Below, one piece after another: positions 41,920-54,829 of a stretch of DNA of 64,000 nucleotides. Source of the DNA: Galeopsis tetrahit (Eukaryota; Streptophyta; Magnoliopsida; Lamiales; Lamiaceae); assembly GCA_963675135.1 (NCBI GenBank), contig OY776125.1, forward strand, positions 25,284,565 to 25,348,564, given 5' to 3'. Both the position numbers and the translations under genes were made by a program. Every line of letters starts with the position of its first letter. Within the stretch, counting starts at the first letter, position 1. A model generated the notes under the pieces. It was not told the DNA's origin and did no database searches. It saw only the letters and a list, made by a program, of their open reading frames with translations.

Positions 41920-42141
41920 AAATATTGAAACTAAATTTATTATATATCAACTAAACAACATAGTAAAATACAAGCTGATTACATATATCAACTAAACAAC
42001 ATAGCATAGTATAAGCTGATTAGTCGAAATTAGTGCCCAATTAAAGTAGTAAACGATATTACAAATCAAGACATTAATTACTGATACAGAGTGATATGCA
42101 AATACAATTATATAGGAGTATTACTATTACTATTACTATTA

Positions 42142-43883
42142 CTAGTTGTTTAGGAGGAGTTTTTGGTAAATCTTAGAGTCCAATTGAGGCGTTGCTTGAG
42201 CAATCATTGGTTTAGCCAATGTCAACTCGTTTGCTGATTCATCTAAGCAAATGTTTGTTGCATCCCACCTAAAACCCTGAATAAGCCTGGCTAAAAGGAT
42301 CGTCGTCACCGTGGAACCAAGCACGATCCCTGGACATCCTCGTCGTCCAGTACTAAACGAAAACATCCGCAATTCAGGATCTACTAGCTGCACAACTTCT
42401 TCTTCTAAGCCGTCTCTATAATTAATGTGGCGCTCAGGCTTGAACTTCAGAGGATCGTCCCAAACCCTAGGGTTGCGTCCTAGTCCAGGCCGACTCAACA
42501 ACACATGGCTGCCTTTTGGGATGAAATAGCCACCCACAATAGCATCTTTAGTCGATACATGTGGGATATTGAAAGGTGTCACAGGGTGCAATCGAAATGA
42601 CTCCCTTAAACAAGCCTTGACGTAGTTTAGTTTGGGCAAATCCGATTCTTGCACAAACCTTTCCTTACCTACAACTCTGTCCAATTCTTGAGTGGCCTTA
42701 ACCATAATATGAGGTTGATTCAACATCTCCGCCATAGCCCACTCAACTGCATTCGATGGATTATCTATTGCCGCCAACATTAGTTCCTGTAAATATACAA
42801 AATTCAAATCAATTCACATATACGCTACAAGAAATTGACAAAAATTTTGTCATTATAGTTTTTCTAGCTAAAAGTATTGAAACTGACTAAAAGCTAGTCA
42901 CTTTTCTTGTAGTGATATATACGGATAATATACAATGAATTTAGTTGGAAATTTGAAGTACTTACAAGAAGTTGTGCTTGGATCTCTTGAATTGACAACA
43001 ATGGCTTGTTTTCAGAGTTTTTAAGGTTAATCAAAACATCAAGAATATCCTCCTTTGTGTCCCTATCACCTTGTTGCCACATCTCAACCCTCTTTTTAAT
43101 TTCTAAATCTTGATATTTCCTTACCTTTTTTAGGGCATTGCAAAGAATCTTCTTATGCCCTTCCAAATCCAAAACCTCCAACCATGGAACATAATCAGCA
43201 ACGGCAAACCCATAAAGGCATGACAAGATAGTGAATAACCCATCCACATGCTCCCTCTCTTCGATTCCCGGCCCCCCGTCCTCCATCCCCGCCCCTAAAA
43301 GCCTCTTACCAAACACCATCTTCCTAATCACATTGCCACAATAATGTTGTGTTACATCTCTCACGTTAACATGCCCGTTTTCGCACTGCTTCAACACATA
43401 TCGCACGAGGTGGTCGCCCTCCTCGCGCCTCTTTTCGTGCAGCCATTGATGCATGGCCGACGAAAGCACTTCTGAGACAACAACTCTCCTCATTTTCTTC
43501 CATTGATCGCCAATAGGCGAAAGGGCTGACGCCAAGTATCCGTTGCTGGCGAGTCGGGCCGACATGACATCGGGCCTAGATGCAAAAACTGCGTCGTGCT
43601 TCTTCAAGAACTCTCGAGCAAGCTCGGGAGACGTAATAGGGATGACGTGGATGTTGCCAAGACGAATGCAAGCTATTTCGGTGTTTAATTCTTGCATGAG
43701 TTTGTGTATCCATCGAAAAGTTGGCTTGTTTTTTATCATTTCGGGCAAGCAACCGATAATAGGGTAGCCCCTCGGGCCGGGTGGAAGAGTGGGTGATGCT
43801 GTATTTTTCTTGAGAAATAATAGGGCTGCAAACCCTAATAGCAATGACATAAATTCAATAAAAAAAATTATTGTGTTTTCCAT
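42142..43883 (-). CDS. CYP79: cytochrome P450, CYP79-type amino-acid N-monooxygenase, two exons
   Basis: Exon 1 is 43883-42966 and exon 2 is 42786-42142, with a 179-bp GT-AG intron in phase 0 after EIQAQLL; the total is about 520 aa, usual for the family. The start is MENTIIFF, the first residue of the membrane anchor; an upstream in-frame ATG (43913) adds ten residues. N-terminal ER anchor, then the LPPGPRGYPIIG hinge. I-helix is LAAIDNPSNAVEW, with Asn-Pro replacing the usual Thr, diagnostic of CYP79. ExxR helix LRESFRLHP; FKPERH; haem loop FSFSTGRRGCPG. CYP79 enzymes N-hydroxylate amino acids twice to give aldoximes, precursors of cyanogenic glucosides, glucosinolates or volatile nitriles; the substrate cannot be told here. 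It is the only intact copy in the window. Confidence 0.92.
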
Positions 43884-43945
43884 GGATATTGATATTTTTT
43901 TTTTTCTTTGCAAGTGGTGTGCAAAGTAGGGTTGTGCATGGTCTT

Positions 43946-43953
43946 AATTTATA
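43946..43953 (-). promoter_or_regulatory. TATA box of CYP79 copy B
   Basis: The minus strand reads TATAAATT 62 nt before the ATG, within CCCTCTATAAATTAAGACC. The same sequence and spacing occur before copy A. Position and conservation support a core promoter. Confidence 0.6.
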
Positions 43954-44089
43954 GAGGGAAATGGGGGTAAATTCTCGATCGACGTTGCTATTAATTTTAA
44001 AGGTGAATGTAATGTCTTTACGTACAGATTAAAACAAAAAAAGATATGTTTATAACATTTTTCTTTTAGTAACTTTCACTATTGAAAAT

Positions 44090-44905
44090 GATGACCATTT
44101 CTTTTGAACGCAGATGATGTCATATAATTTGTATAATACTCCGAATGTTAAATTAATAAAATAAAATTAATTAAAGTGAAATTATATGAAATCTCGATAA
44201 TTTAATAAATGGAAGTTTCAAAATGACGGTAAAACAGATTAACAAGATAAAATAAGTACATTATTGTATTTTTGATTCAACTATTCACAAACATTTGCAT
44301 TTTAATTACTTAAAATAAATAAAAAAATATAGTAATTTTATAGATTTCTTTTATGCGGATAACTATTAATTAAATTGCGTTTTCTACAGGTAGTTTAATT
44401 AGTAAATTCTTCCCCTCTAGAATTTTGCATTTAACAAAACCGTCGGTCGAAAACAATTAATAAATTAATGCACTCTCCATGCATCATCGTATATCCTAAA
44501 ATCGGTGGTCCTAAATAAAATCTCGTACACTATGCAGATGATTTTCACGTGAAAACAAAATTGCTCCAATGATGACCATACATTTCTTTTGAACGCATAT
44601 GATGCATGTCATTTAATTTGTGTAATACTCCGAATGTTAAATTAATAAAATAAAATTATTTAAAGTGAAATTATATGAAATCGATCTTCCCATTTCAAAA
44701 TGACGGTAAAACAGATTAACAAGCTTAAAATTAAAAAGCTTTCATAGTACGTAATTTTTTAGATTTCTTAGTTTAGTAAATTCTTCCCCTCTCTAATTTT
44801 GCATTTATCAAAACTGTCGGCGAAAACAATAAATGCACTCTCGAAAATCTCCTAAAACAGATGATTTTCATGTGGGGAAAAAAAAAAGGTCCAAATCGAC
44901 AACTA
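44090..44905. repeat. tandemly duplicated promoter block of CYP79 copy B
   Basis: 44090-44570 and 44571-44905 are direct repeats: both begin GATGACCA, contain CTTTTGAACGCA, AATACTCCGAATGTTAAATT, CAAAATGACGGTAAAACAGA, and end with TTCTTCCCCTCT and AACAGATGATTTTCA-like words. The second unit is shorter by internal deletions. Copy A upstream DNA carries only pieces of one unit, so the duplication is probably private to copy B. Confidence 0.75.
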
Positions 44906-45081
44906 TTTTCAGGTGTCTTGTTTCTTGACCACATATACGACTTTGTATAACTGTATATATAATATATCTTCCCTATATTTCAATAATTGTCTTCCAAATC
45001 GATCGACCACCATTTTCAATTGTAATTTTTAATGTAAATTAAGTGGAATTTAATAAACAAAAATTAAAACCACAACAATAA

Positions 45082-45321
45082 GGCTGTGTTTGGTTGGGTG
45101 AATTTGGGTTTATGGATTTCAAATCCACGTCCTAAATCCATTCAACATGTTTGGATTAAAATGAATTTCAAATACTTAGATTTGTGTCCATACACTTTTT
45201 AGTTAAAATTGAGAGAGATTTCAAATTCTCACTAAAATCATGTCATTTGAAATTCATGTATTTTTAACTCCTTTAATTTAAAATGCCTCTTCAAATCAAA
45301 TTCCCTCATCCAAACACAACC
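45082..45321. mobile_element. Tourist-like MITE copy 3, TSD TAA
   Basis: 240 bp, GGCTGTGTTTGGTTGGG to CATCCAAACACAACC, with TAA at 45079-45081 and 45322-45324. Same family as 6432-6733 and 6970-7213. No coding capacity. Confidence 0.85.
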
Positions 45322-45324
45322 TAA

Positions 45325-45554
45325 TGTGTGGTATAGAATGAAATTAACAATATATAATGATGAATAATTTTCATATTATAAGGAAAAAAGAAAGACTCTT
45401 CTTCGAGAATGGAGAACAACTGTAGAATGATTTATAAAAGAAATTAGTGGAGTATTTGGATATGAGTCACATCAACGTGAGTAGGATACAATAGATCCTT
45501 ATCCAGATTTTTGAATTATCAATATATGCTCGTCGTCGTGGCTGTTATTTTTAA
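45325..45554. other. non-coding DNA before the giant inverted repeat
   Basis: No ORF or repeat recognised. Confidence 0.35.
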
Positions 45555-46682
45555 GAGATTATTGACTCGGTGATGCAAAAATTGTCCCTTTAGAGGTAGA
45601 AGGCACTTTTGGAAATTTGTTCCACTTATCAATACAAAATTGAATGTAAATTGTCTCTGTTACCCTTTATCTCCAAAAAGACCCTTCTCTCTCCTCCCTC
45701 TCAAACAATGTCTTTCTCTCTCTTTCTTTCTCAATCTCATTTTCAAATATTTGTTTCTCTCTCTTTTCTCTCACATTTTCAGATGGGCAAAAACACACAC
45801 TCACACACAAGATCTGAAATGGGACTTGAGAGTTCAAAATACCCTTCTCCGTCGACGCATCCGCAAATCCGAGGAAGAGGAGGGTGTGGCTTGGGAGTTT
45901 TTAGGCCGCGTAGGTGGCGCAGGCTTTGCTCACCGATCTCCACCGCCATCCGAAGTTTCTCTCCTTCGTCGGACGTTTTCGCAGCACGTCGAAAATGGCG
46001 GCCGTTTGGGTATTTTGAGGCGGCGAAGAAGGAAGCCAAACGCCGTCAGTGCAGAGCCTGAATGCTCCGTCAAAGGGCTCGTCTTCTCCGATCTGCGCCG
46101 CTCGCGTGATGGCGGGGTTCAGTAGTTGCAAAGCTTGAATATCGGTGGATCTAGGAAGAGAGATCGACGGTTTTTGAAGAAAGAACCGAACTCATTGTGG
46201 GAGCAAATTCTGGGTATTTCTCCATCCATATAGGTAATGAAGCCTCTCTCTAAAAACCCCTCTACTTTCTTGGATATTTAATCACACTGATTTTTTATTT
46301 TTTTTCATTTTACAATCTGTAATCTTCATTTTGGTGTTGGAATTGGACTCTGAAATTAGGCTCTTAAGAATGGATTCCAAATATCTGTTTTGCTATTTTT
46401 AGGAACAGTGTATCATTCGATTGTATTGCATCATACTATCCTTTTTTTCTGTGTATTGTTTGAGAAATAAATTACGGTAAGGATTGTCATTTCCTCATTT
46501 TATAATGCACCAATTTTGTGTCCCTTTATATGTTACAAACTGTTGCATTCAATTACTAAGTTAATTTGCCTTTGGTTTTTAACAATTGGAGAGGGGTTGT
46601 CATGGTATAGAGGAATATAGTATTCGGAGTATTAATTTAGAAGTAGTAGTACTATATAGCTTACTTGTGTTGTATGTGTGTA

Positions 46683-47404
46683 GATAGAAGGTCCAGTTTC
46701 GGCGACTGAATTGGTGGAGCTTCTGCAAACAACACTGGAAGAACAAGGGGTTGCATTTTGGAGTGGGAGGACTCGTCTCGAAGAAAAGAGACGAGCACAT
46801 GAGGGAAGAGCAAGATGCTGCTTATTTAGCAGCTCTCAAGATAGATCAGGTATTACTTGCTTCACTAAAAAGTATTAGTGGTTTTATTATTTAAGGTAAT
46901 AGTTGTTCAATTTGTGGAATTATACAATGTGGCATGTGATTTTAGGGGAGAGAAAGGGCTCAAAAGAAGTCAAGTTCAGAAGATAGAGTTGCAAAAACTG
47001 TGAATTCTAAGGAGAATTCAGTAATTAAGCATCCTAGCATTAGTGCAGAAAGTTCTCAGAAAAGAGATTTAAATGCAGCTAAAAAGGGTGAAGTAACTCA
47101 GGTACATATGCAACAACTCTTTTTGCATCATATATTAAACAACATTTTACTCATTCGTGCAACTGGTTACTAGATTTTGATCCGTTTTCCAAACGGGGAG
47201 AGGAGGGAGCAGAGCTTCTCGTGCACAGAAAAGATTGAGGTGATTTATCGGTACATTGAGTCATTAAGCTTTGCTGGAGATATTGGGAATTATAGACTAA
47301 TATCAAACTTTCCAAGGAAAGTATATGGTGCTGATGAAATGGGAATGACTCTTAAAGATTCTGGGCTTTATCCAAAAGCAAGCCTCTTCTTGGAGATCTT
47401 TTGA
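46683..47404 (+). pseudogene. captured PUX (UBX-domain) gene fragment, left arm
   Basis: Three exon-like blocks are separated by GT-AG introns. 46689-46851: SATELVELLQTTLEEQGVAF, a frameshift, then the MREEQDAAYLAALKIDQ helix. 46947-47101: GRERAQKKSSSEDR plus a Lys/Ser-rich linker. 47174-47404: a UBX domain, ILIRFPNGERREQSFSC to SNFPRKVYGADEMGMTLKDS and a stop after FLEIF. Plant UBX proteins (PUX) recruit the CDC48 ATPase through this domain; the REEQDAAYLAAL block before it is typical of the UAS-UBX members. Retained introns show capture at DNA level. It lacks the N-terminal UBA part and is frameshifted. Confidence 0.75.
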
Positions 47405-48132
47405 TATTAGTTACTACTTCTTGGTTTGTAATAAGAAGTTGAATCCAATGCTCACTTAGTTTATGCAACTTCTGGGTAGGTGTCCAAATTCACTACAAAA
47501 AAAAGCTTGATTTTGATACCGAAATTTTGAGACGGACACCTAATCCGTCTCTAATAGATACGGATTAGATACGGATTTATTAAAAAATCGAGATTTGAAA
47601 CCGAAAATAAAACCGTCTCTCATTATAAACAGATTAGATACGACTTTTAGTTTTGAAAGTTTTAGATACGGATTAGATACGTGACTTTCAATTTCGAAAG
47701 TTTTAGATACAGATTAGATACATATACCACCGTCTCTAAACAATCAATTTTTTCTCCCCGATATAAAACGAGATAAGGTGGAACACGAAATTTGCGATAC
47801 AGAATCTAACCATCTCTAATCTATATCTAATTAGTCAAATGATAAAATTAAATATAGAGAGAATTGAGAATAAGAGAATATGGACGGGTGAATTGAGTTA
47901 TATTAATTAATTTATTTTTTTATTTAATTAATAAATAGTAAATTAAATTAAAAAATCAATTAATATATCTTTAATGTATGGAATAAATATAAATGAATAA
48001 TACTATGTAGATATATTTTAGGATATATATATATTATAATAATATTATTATTATATTATATCTTCAATTTCATATGACAATATATATATTCTCTAATGAA
48101 AATATTTCAAATATTATATTATATCTTCAATT

Positions 48133-48134
<2 letters not shown>

Positions 48135-48170
<36 letters not shown>
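48135..48170. repeat. (AT)n microsatellite
   Basis: Eighteen uninterrupted AT units inside the CACTA element. Confidence 0.9.
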
Positions 48171-48172
<2 letters not shown>

Positions 48173-50564
48173 ATTTTAGATTAAAAAAAGGAGATGTCAT
48201 TTAATAATTTTTTTTAATTTGTATAGTATTTTTAAAAAAAATTTAGATTAAAAAATAATTCTATCATCAATTTAGAGAAAGTATATACTAGTGAAAATAT
48301 TCCAAGAATTGATTCTCTAATCAGCGTACTTATATCAATTTTGTATGAACGTTAGATTAAAAAAAAGAGTCATTCAATAATTTTAAAAGTTTATGAATCT
48401 TTATAAAATTACTATTAAGACTTATCAAGAAACTTGTATAGTTTTTTTTAAAAAATTCAGATTAAAAAATAATTCTATCATCCACCTAGAAAAAGTATAA
48501 ATACGTGAAGCATTGCTAATTGTAAAATAGTCTCCGGGAATAAAATTGAGATAAAAACCAAAAATCATTTTTTTTTTGTCAAAATGAACTTGAAATAAAA
48601 ATTGAAAATCAAAAATCATTTTTGTGTCAAAATGAACTTGAAATAAAAATTGAAAATCATTGAGGGGTAGAGATACAAATGAAGTGAAATCTAATTTATA
48701 AAAATTAATTTTATTTAATTTTACTAAATTTGTGAAAAATATATTTTAAGTGAAATTAAACCTAAATTCTATGTAATAATATGTCAATTTTTTTCATTCT
48801 TGAAAATATGACCCTAACTAATCCCTATCTAATAATAGGTCAATTTTTGTCCATTCTTGAAAATAAGTTTATATAATAAATATAGATATTATAATAACAT
48901 TATATTATATATTTCATATCTTTTATATGGAAATATATTTTATATGACAATATATATAATATATGATTAATGACAATAATTAATGAATTTCTTTCAATAT
49001 CAAAACTGAAGAACGTCTGTCAATAATAATAATAATATTGTCTCTACCATCAACATTGATCAGGTAAGTTGTCCATCTCAAGCCTTTATTATAATATATC
49101 AATTTGCCTACTATAAATTTCTTTCAATCTCGGTAACGGAAGATCGTCTGTCAATCGAAAGAAAAGTAAGTGACGCAAACCATCAAGATTGACAAGGTAA
49201 GTTGTACATCTCAAGCATTTATTATAATATATCAATTTACTTATCAATTAGCCTACTATAAATTACAATTATTTGCAACTGGATCCATTTAATTTAAAAT
49301 ATGGATCTTAAAAGTGGGTTAATATATACATTTCGAAAGTACGTCTCTTAAAAGTGGGTTAATATATATATTTCAAAAGTATACCATGTCTAAGGATGCT
49401 AGCATGTTGGTTAACTTTTTTAGAAAAAAATTAATTGGAGGGGGATCGATTCCCTTCAACAACAATTTTATTTATTTTTTTCTAATTATTTTTAAGATAA
49501 TTTTTTTAAATGAAATTTTCCATTCAAGTAGAAAGTAGAATTTGGTGGTGAACTCGTAAAAAAATGGGAGTCAAATAAATGGGTCATTTTTAATATTTCA
49601 ACCCTTTTATTTATTTTTTTCTAATTATTTTTAAAATAATTTTTTAAAATGAAATTTTCTATTCAAGTAGTAAGTAGAATTTGGTTGTGAACTCGTAAAA
49701 AAATGGGGGTCAAATAAATGGGTCTTGTTTAAAAACCCAATCCATATAAATGAACCGTTTGTATTTCCCATTCAAGTGTGTCAAGTAGTAAGTAAAATAT
49801 TCGGGATATTCGACAGAACAACAAAGATATAAAGGTATGATCTGTTTGTATTTGTCATTTGAGTGTTAAGTATACTACTGCACCTATTCAGGGGTAGGGC
49901 TGCTGTATACTCAAGTACACCTTGGTAAACGTATAATTTAATAAAAATCGAATTGAGTCCAGTTATAGAGGATAAACGCATAATTTAATAAAAATCGTTA
50001 CAACTCACATGTTCGAACCCAATTTTTAAAATTTAATTTAATTTTAGCACCTAATAAAAGTGCAAATTTTAAATAATAAAATTTGTAAAATTAATAACAA
50101 TATTTTAAAAAAAATTAGCAAAAGATTAAATGTAATTTAATTAATTTATTTGAATTTATAAAGTAAGATGACTTTTACAATTGAAATTATTCAATAACAA
50201 TTTTTTTATTTTATTTAAAGTTACAAATTAATCAATTAATTATACTATATGTTAAACTAATGTAATAAAATAAAGTGTCTAAACTATGCATAGTTATTAG
50301 TATTTTACACCTTATTGACAGCGGTGAGTAATTACAATTTTTTGAAATTAATTAAAAAAAATTACGTTTCTAAATTTAAAAGTTACAATTGGAATACATG
50401 TAAAAGAAATAAATTAATATACATATACCATTAATATTAAAAGATAAAACAAAAGAGTTATCTGTCCTAGTGGCATATGCTCAATAATAGACACTTGTCC
50501 ACCTGGGTTCAATTCCCATATAGACAAAAAAAAAAAGGTCAATTAAATAGTTGGAGAGGGGGTG

Positions 50565-50775
50565 GTTGCAGGGTGGGGTGTCGGGCTGGGACGGTTTGGG
50601 TTGGGATGGTGTGGTTGTCGGGTTGGGTTCGGGCTGGGACGGTGTGGGTTTGGGTTGGGATGGTGTGGGGTCGGTTCGGGCTTGGTGAGATTGGGATTAA
50701 GGCTAGGAATGGGGATTAAATAATTGGAGAGGGGGGTGGTTGCATGGTAGGGTGTGGGATGGGTGTCGGGTCGGG
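50565..50775. repeat. G/T-rich minisatellite inside the CACTA element
   Basis: Irregular repeats of GGTTGGGATGGTGTGG, GTCGGGTTGGGTTCGGGCT and GGACGGTGTGGGTTTGGG, with strong G/C strand asymmetry and many GGG runs. The short plus-strand frame over it is a low-complexity by-product. Confidence 0.7.
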
Positions 50776-51848
50776 TTCGGGCTTGGAATGGGGATTAAAG
50801 ACTTGGAATGGGGATTGAGTTGTAAACTCTTGGAGATGGATTTTTGCCTTGTGATACGGATTTAGAGACGACAAAACGTCGTTTCTAATTATAGACGGAT
50901 TTTTTACCCGAATGTAAAACGGGTCGTTTATCGTTTAGATACGGATTTATAGACGAAACGACATTTGAAACAGAATTTTGACCTGGATATAAAACGGGTC
51001 GTTCATCGTTTAGATACGAGAATATACAGTGTCAAATTCCGTCTCTCATTATAAACCGAAAAAAACGGTCTCAAATCCATCTCTTATTAGAAACGGAATT
51101 TAGAAAACCGTTCCTAACATTAGATACCATGCGATTAGGAACAGATAGAAAATGGTTCCAAAATCCGTTTCTAACCTGTTTAGATACAATGTTTATGGTA
51201 TCTAATCCGTCTCTAAATCTCAATTTTTTTGTAGTGATTAGAGGAGCTGCTCATCTGTTCAGCTCGTTTGTTCGGGGACGTAGGTTGCCAAACAACACGT
51301 GTCTTCCATTGATAATTAATGAGCTAAAGCTCATATATTGTTTTTTAGTGTTTGTTTTGAATTGGCTTTATACTTACTTGAATTTCAATTTGCCTAAGGC
51401 TACAAGTCCATTTCTTAGTTGTTAACAATGAGAAGAATTTGAGGAAAATGTGTTATTTTCACCTTGAGGAAAGGAAATTGATTTAGAACTTAGAAGTGCC
51501 TTGTAATTTTGATTGTTGCTAAGGAATGTAGCATTCTGCAAACCAACCTCCTTCCCGAAAAGAACAAATAATTAGTTGAGTATTCGGAGGGTTGTGTATT
51601 ATCATTAGTTCATTACATATGTAAAAGTAAAATATGGTTATTATATATTGTTAGTGTTCAATATATATGTTGATATTAAATATATATATTGATGTTCAGT
51701 GTTATGTCGATATTCAATATTTAATTATATTCAATATATATGTCACTATTAAATATATATATTGATGTTCAGTGTTATGTCAATATTTCATTATATTAAA
51801 TATATATCGATATTCGGTGTTCAATATTCAATATGTAGATATTCAATA

Positions 51849-51852
<4 letters not shown>

Positions 51853-51886
<34 letters not shown>
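51853..51886. repeat. (TA)n microsatellite
   Basis: A TA run in the left arm of the inverted repeat. The right arm has a shorter TA run at the matching place (about 54103-54129). Confidence 0.85.
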
Positions 51887-51888
<2 letters not shown>

Positions 51889-52317
51889 AGATATATATAA
51901 TAAATTTTTGAATTTAAATCTGAATAAAAAAAGTAATTAAAAATATTTGAGTAATTTTTTTTAAAAAAAAATTATGAATAAAAAACTAAAAAATTCAAGT
52001 AAATTTTGATTTAAAAAATTGAATTAAAAAAATTGTGTGAATTAAAAATTTAAAAAAATCTGAGTAATAATTTTCAAATAAAAAATTGGAGTAAAAACAG
52101 AATTAAAAAATTGAATAAATCTAATTTGAAGATTGATTGGACATCGAATTGACGTTTGAGCTTTTTTTTGCAGCATCCAAAAAAAAAATTGAGGGAGTTG
52201 AATTAAAGGGCAAAATTGTCTTTGTCAATTGCAATTTGTATGTCCTACCAACTAATAAAGTGACATGTATCATTAACCCATTAAAGGCCATCTTTTGCAC
52301 TAGAGGCCAATCCTCCC

Positions 52318-53656
52318 TATTTTTAAATAGTGAAATTAAAATTAAAAAAATAAATAGAAATGAAAATATTAACAGTTTGGGCTAACAAAAGAGTTGGTAA
52401 ATCCCCAATTCCAATTAGGTTTCGACTATATACCCCTCCAGCCTTGTTAAATATATCCCCGATTTTCGTAACCCCTCTAATATGTCATACGTTAGGGGTA
52501 TGTTTACTTTTGGTTTTAAAAACTAGATTTTGGATTTCAAGATCCAAAACCCGTTTTATTTTGGGATTTAAAAACCGGTTTTCAAAATCCACTCAAAACC
52601 ACCCCTATCAAACATATTGATTTGACATAAAGTTATATCTATATAATATTACTCCAATCATTATATTCTTTCTCAAAAATAATATAATAATACTATAATA
52701 ATATAATAATACAATAATATAATACATTTAATCATTACACACTTAACTAATCATTATAATCTTATCAAACAATAATATAATAATACAAATTCATTCAATT
52801 TTACAACTTGATTTGACATAAAGTTAAATTTTTCACTATTCCAAAACCCAAAAGAAACACTCATATAACTATTTATCGGGGTTTCAAAAACAAGGATTTC
52901 AAAAACCCGGTTTTTAAAATCACCCAAAGCCCAAAGTAAACACCCCCTAGATGTACCCTCAAACAAAATACCTAATCCATCCTTATAGATTTCTTTCTTC
53001 TTCTTCCTTCACCTACCCCTCCACACCTTCTTTCTTCTTCCTCCTCCAAACTTGTCGCCGCCGCCTCCCCCGACGCCGTCCGCCTCCATCGAAAGTAGGT
53101 TTTATTTTTTTGTTCTTATTTTCTGCTCACGCGGCAGCCCTCCCCGAAGCCCCCTCGCCCAGCGCCGCCCGCTTCGAAGCTCCTTTTTTTTCCCCCTTTA
53201 TTTCTATTCCCGGCGGCGGTGCCGCCGCCGCTCCTCCCTCACTCCCACGACAACCCTCTCCGCCCCCCTCCTTCACTCCCCAGTGGCCGTGCCGGAGCCG
53301 CCCCTCTTTTTTTTTTTTTTTGACAACTCTTGATTGAAAATATACATTATCGTACAATTATTTGTAGACGATAATGTATATTTCGATTATAAGTTGCTGA
53401 AAATTTTAATTTTCTTTTTTTGATAAAATTTATCGGCAAAAGTATTTTTGATCGATAAACTAGTGTCGAAAAATGTAATTTTAAAACAAATTCTTAGTTT
53501 TAATTCTGGTATTGGGGCGGCGGCGGATGGAGAGGCGACGACGGCTCCTCCAATTAGGTTTAGGGTTGAAAAGTGAAGGGGAGTGTATTTATTAGGGTTA
53601 TTTTAGTATAGGGATAATTTATGTATTTTACTGTTTTTACATGATTATTAAATCTC
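52318..53656. other. spacer of the giant inverted repeat
   Basis: Unpaired centre. It holds a MITE (52495-52947) and then a GC-rich, CCG/CCT-repeat stretch (about 53040-53300) followed by AT-rich DNA with AAAATATACATTATCG and its near-complement (53335-53385). The ORFs over the GC-rich part on both strands are low-complexity. Confidence 0.5.
52495..52947. mobile_element. MITE family B, copy 1
   Basis: GGGGTATGTTTACTTTTGGTT at the left and CCCAAAGTAAACACCCCC at the right are imperfect inverted ends. The interior is AT-rich with TAATATAATAATAC repeats. It is flanked by TA on both sides. Copy 2 is at 57892-58313. Confidence 0.7.
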
Positions 53657-54829
53657 GGGAGGATTGGCCTCTAGTGCAAAAGATGGCCTTTAATGGGTTA
53701 ATGATACATGTCACTTTGATAGTTGGTAGGACATACAAATTGCAATGGACAAAGACAATTTTACCCTTTAATTCAACTCCCTCAATTTTTGTTTTGGATG
53801 CTGCAAAAAAAAAAAAAAAAAAAAAAGCTCAAACGTCAATTCGATGTCCAATCAATCTTCAAATTAGATTTATTCAATTTTTTAATTCTGTTTTTACTCC
53901 AATTTTTTATTTTAAAATTATTACTCAGATTTTTTTAAATTTTTAATTCACACAATTTTGTTAATTCAATTTTTTAAATCAAAATTTACTTGAATTTTTT
54001 AGTTTTTTATTCATAATTTTTTTTTCACATTTTTTTTTAGAAAAAAATACGTCAAATATTTTTAATTACTTTTTTATTCAGATTTAAATTCAAAAATTTA
54101 TTATATATCTATCTATATATATATATATTAAATATTTACATATTGAATATTGAACAGTACTGAATATGGATATATATTGAATATAATGAAATATTGAATA
54201 TTGACATAACACTGAATATCAATATATATATTTAATAGTGACATATATATTGAATATAATTAAATATTGAATATCGACATAACACTCAACATCAATATAT
54301 ATATTTAATATCAACATATATATTGAACACTAACAATATATAATAACCATATTTTACTTTTACATATGTAATGAACTAATGAGAATACACAACCCTCCGA
54401 ATACTCAACTAAATATTTGTTCATTTAGGGAAGGAGGTTGGTTTGCAGAATGCTACATTCCTTAGCAACAATCAAAATTACAAGGCACTTCTAAGTTCTA
54501 AATCAATTTCCTTTCCTCAAGGTGAAAATAACACATTTTCCTCAAATTCTTCTCATTGTTAACAACTAAGAAATGGACTTGTAGCCTTAGTCAAATTGAA
54601 ATTCAAGTAAGTATAAAGCCAATTCAAAACAAACACTAAAAAACAATATATGAGCTTTAGCTCATTAATCATCAATGGAAGACGTGTGTTGTTTGGCAAC
54701 CTACGTCCCCGTACAAACGAGCTGAACAGATGAGCAGCTCCTCTAATTTGGGCACCTACCCAGAAGTTGCATAAACTAAGTGAGCATTGGATTCAACTTC
54801 TTATTACAAACCAAGAAGTAGTAACTAAT

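Larger units (their letters stand above)
47491..51236. mobile_element. non-autonomous CACTA (En/Spm) transposon, 3.7 kb
   Basis: It starts CACTACAAAAAAAA and ends TTTTTTTGTAGTG, with 3-bp duplication ATT at 47488-47490 and 51237-51239. Both subterminal regions are dense in GATACGGATT and AGACGGATT words in both orientations (47550-47850 and 50860-51225), as usual for transposase-binding sites of this superfamily. There is no transposase frame; the interior is AT-rich with an (AT)n tract and a G-rich minisatellite. The other arm of the inverted repeat shows the empty site at about 54748. Confidence 0.92.

Noticed and set aside
45609..46230. ORFs of 136-207 codons repeated at 56060-56683
   Set aside because: Both are arm copies of the inverted repeat, open in several frames and without a recognisable domain; they may be leader or first-exon sequence of the captured gene, but I cannot support a protein.
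50477..50719. Gly/Trp/Val-rich 80-codon ORF
   Set aside because: Translation of the G-rich minisatellite inside the CACTA element.
52951..53357. Pro/Ser-rich ORFs on both strands
   Set aside because: Translation of CCG/CCT-rich low-complexity DNA in the spacer; no conserved motif.
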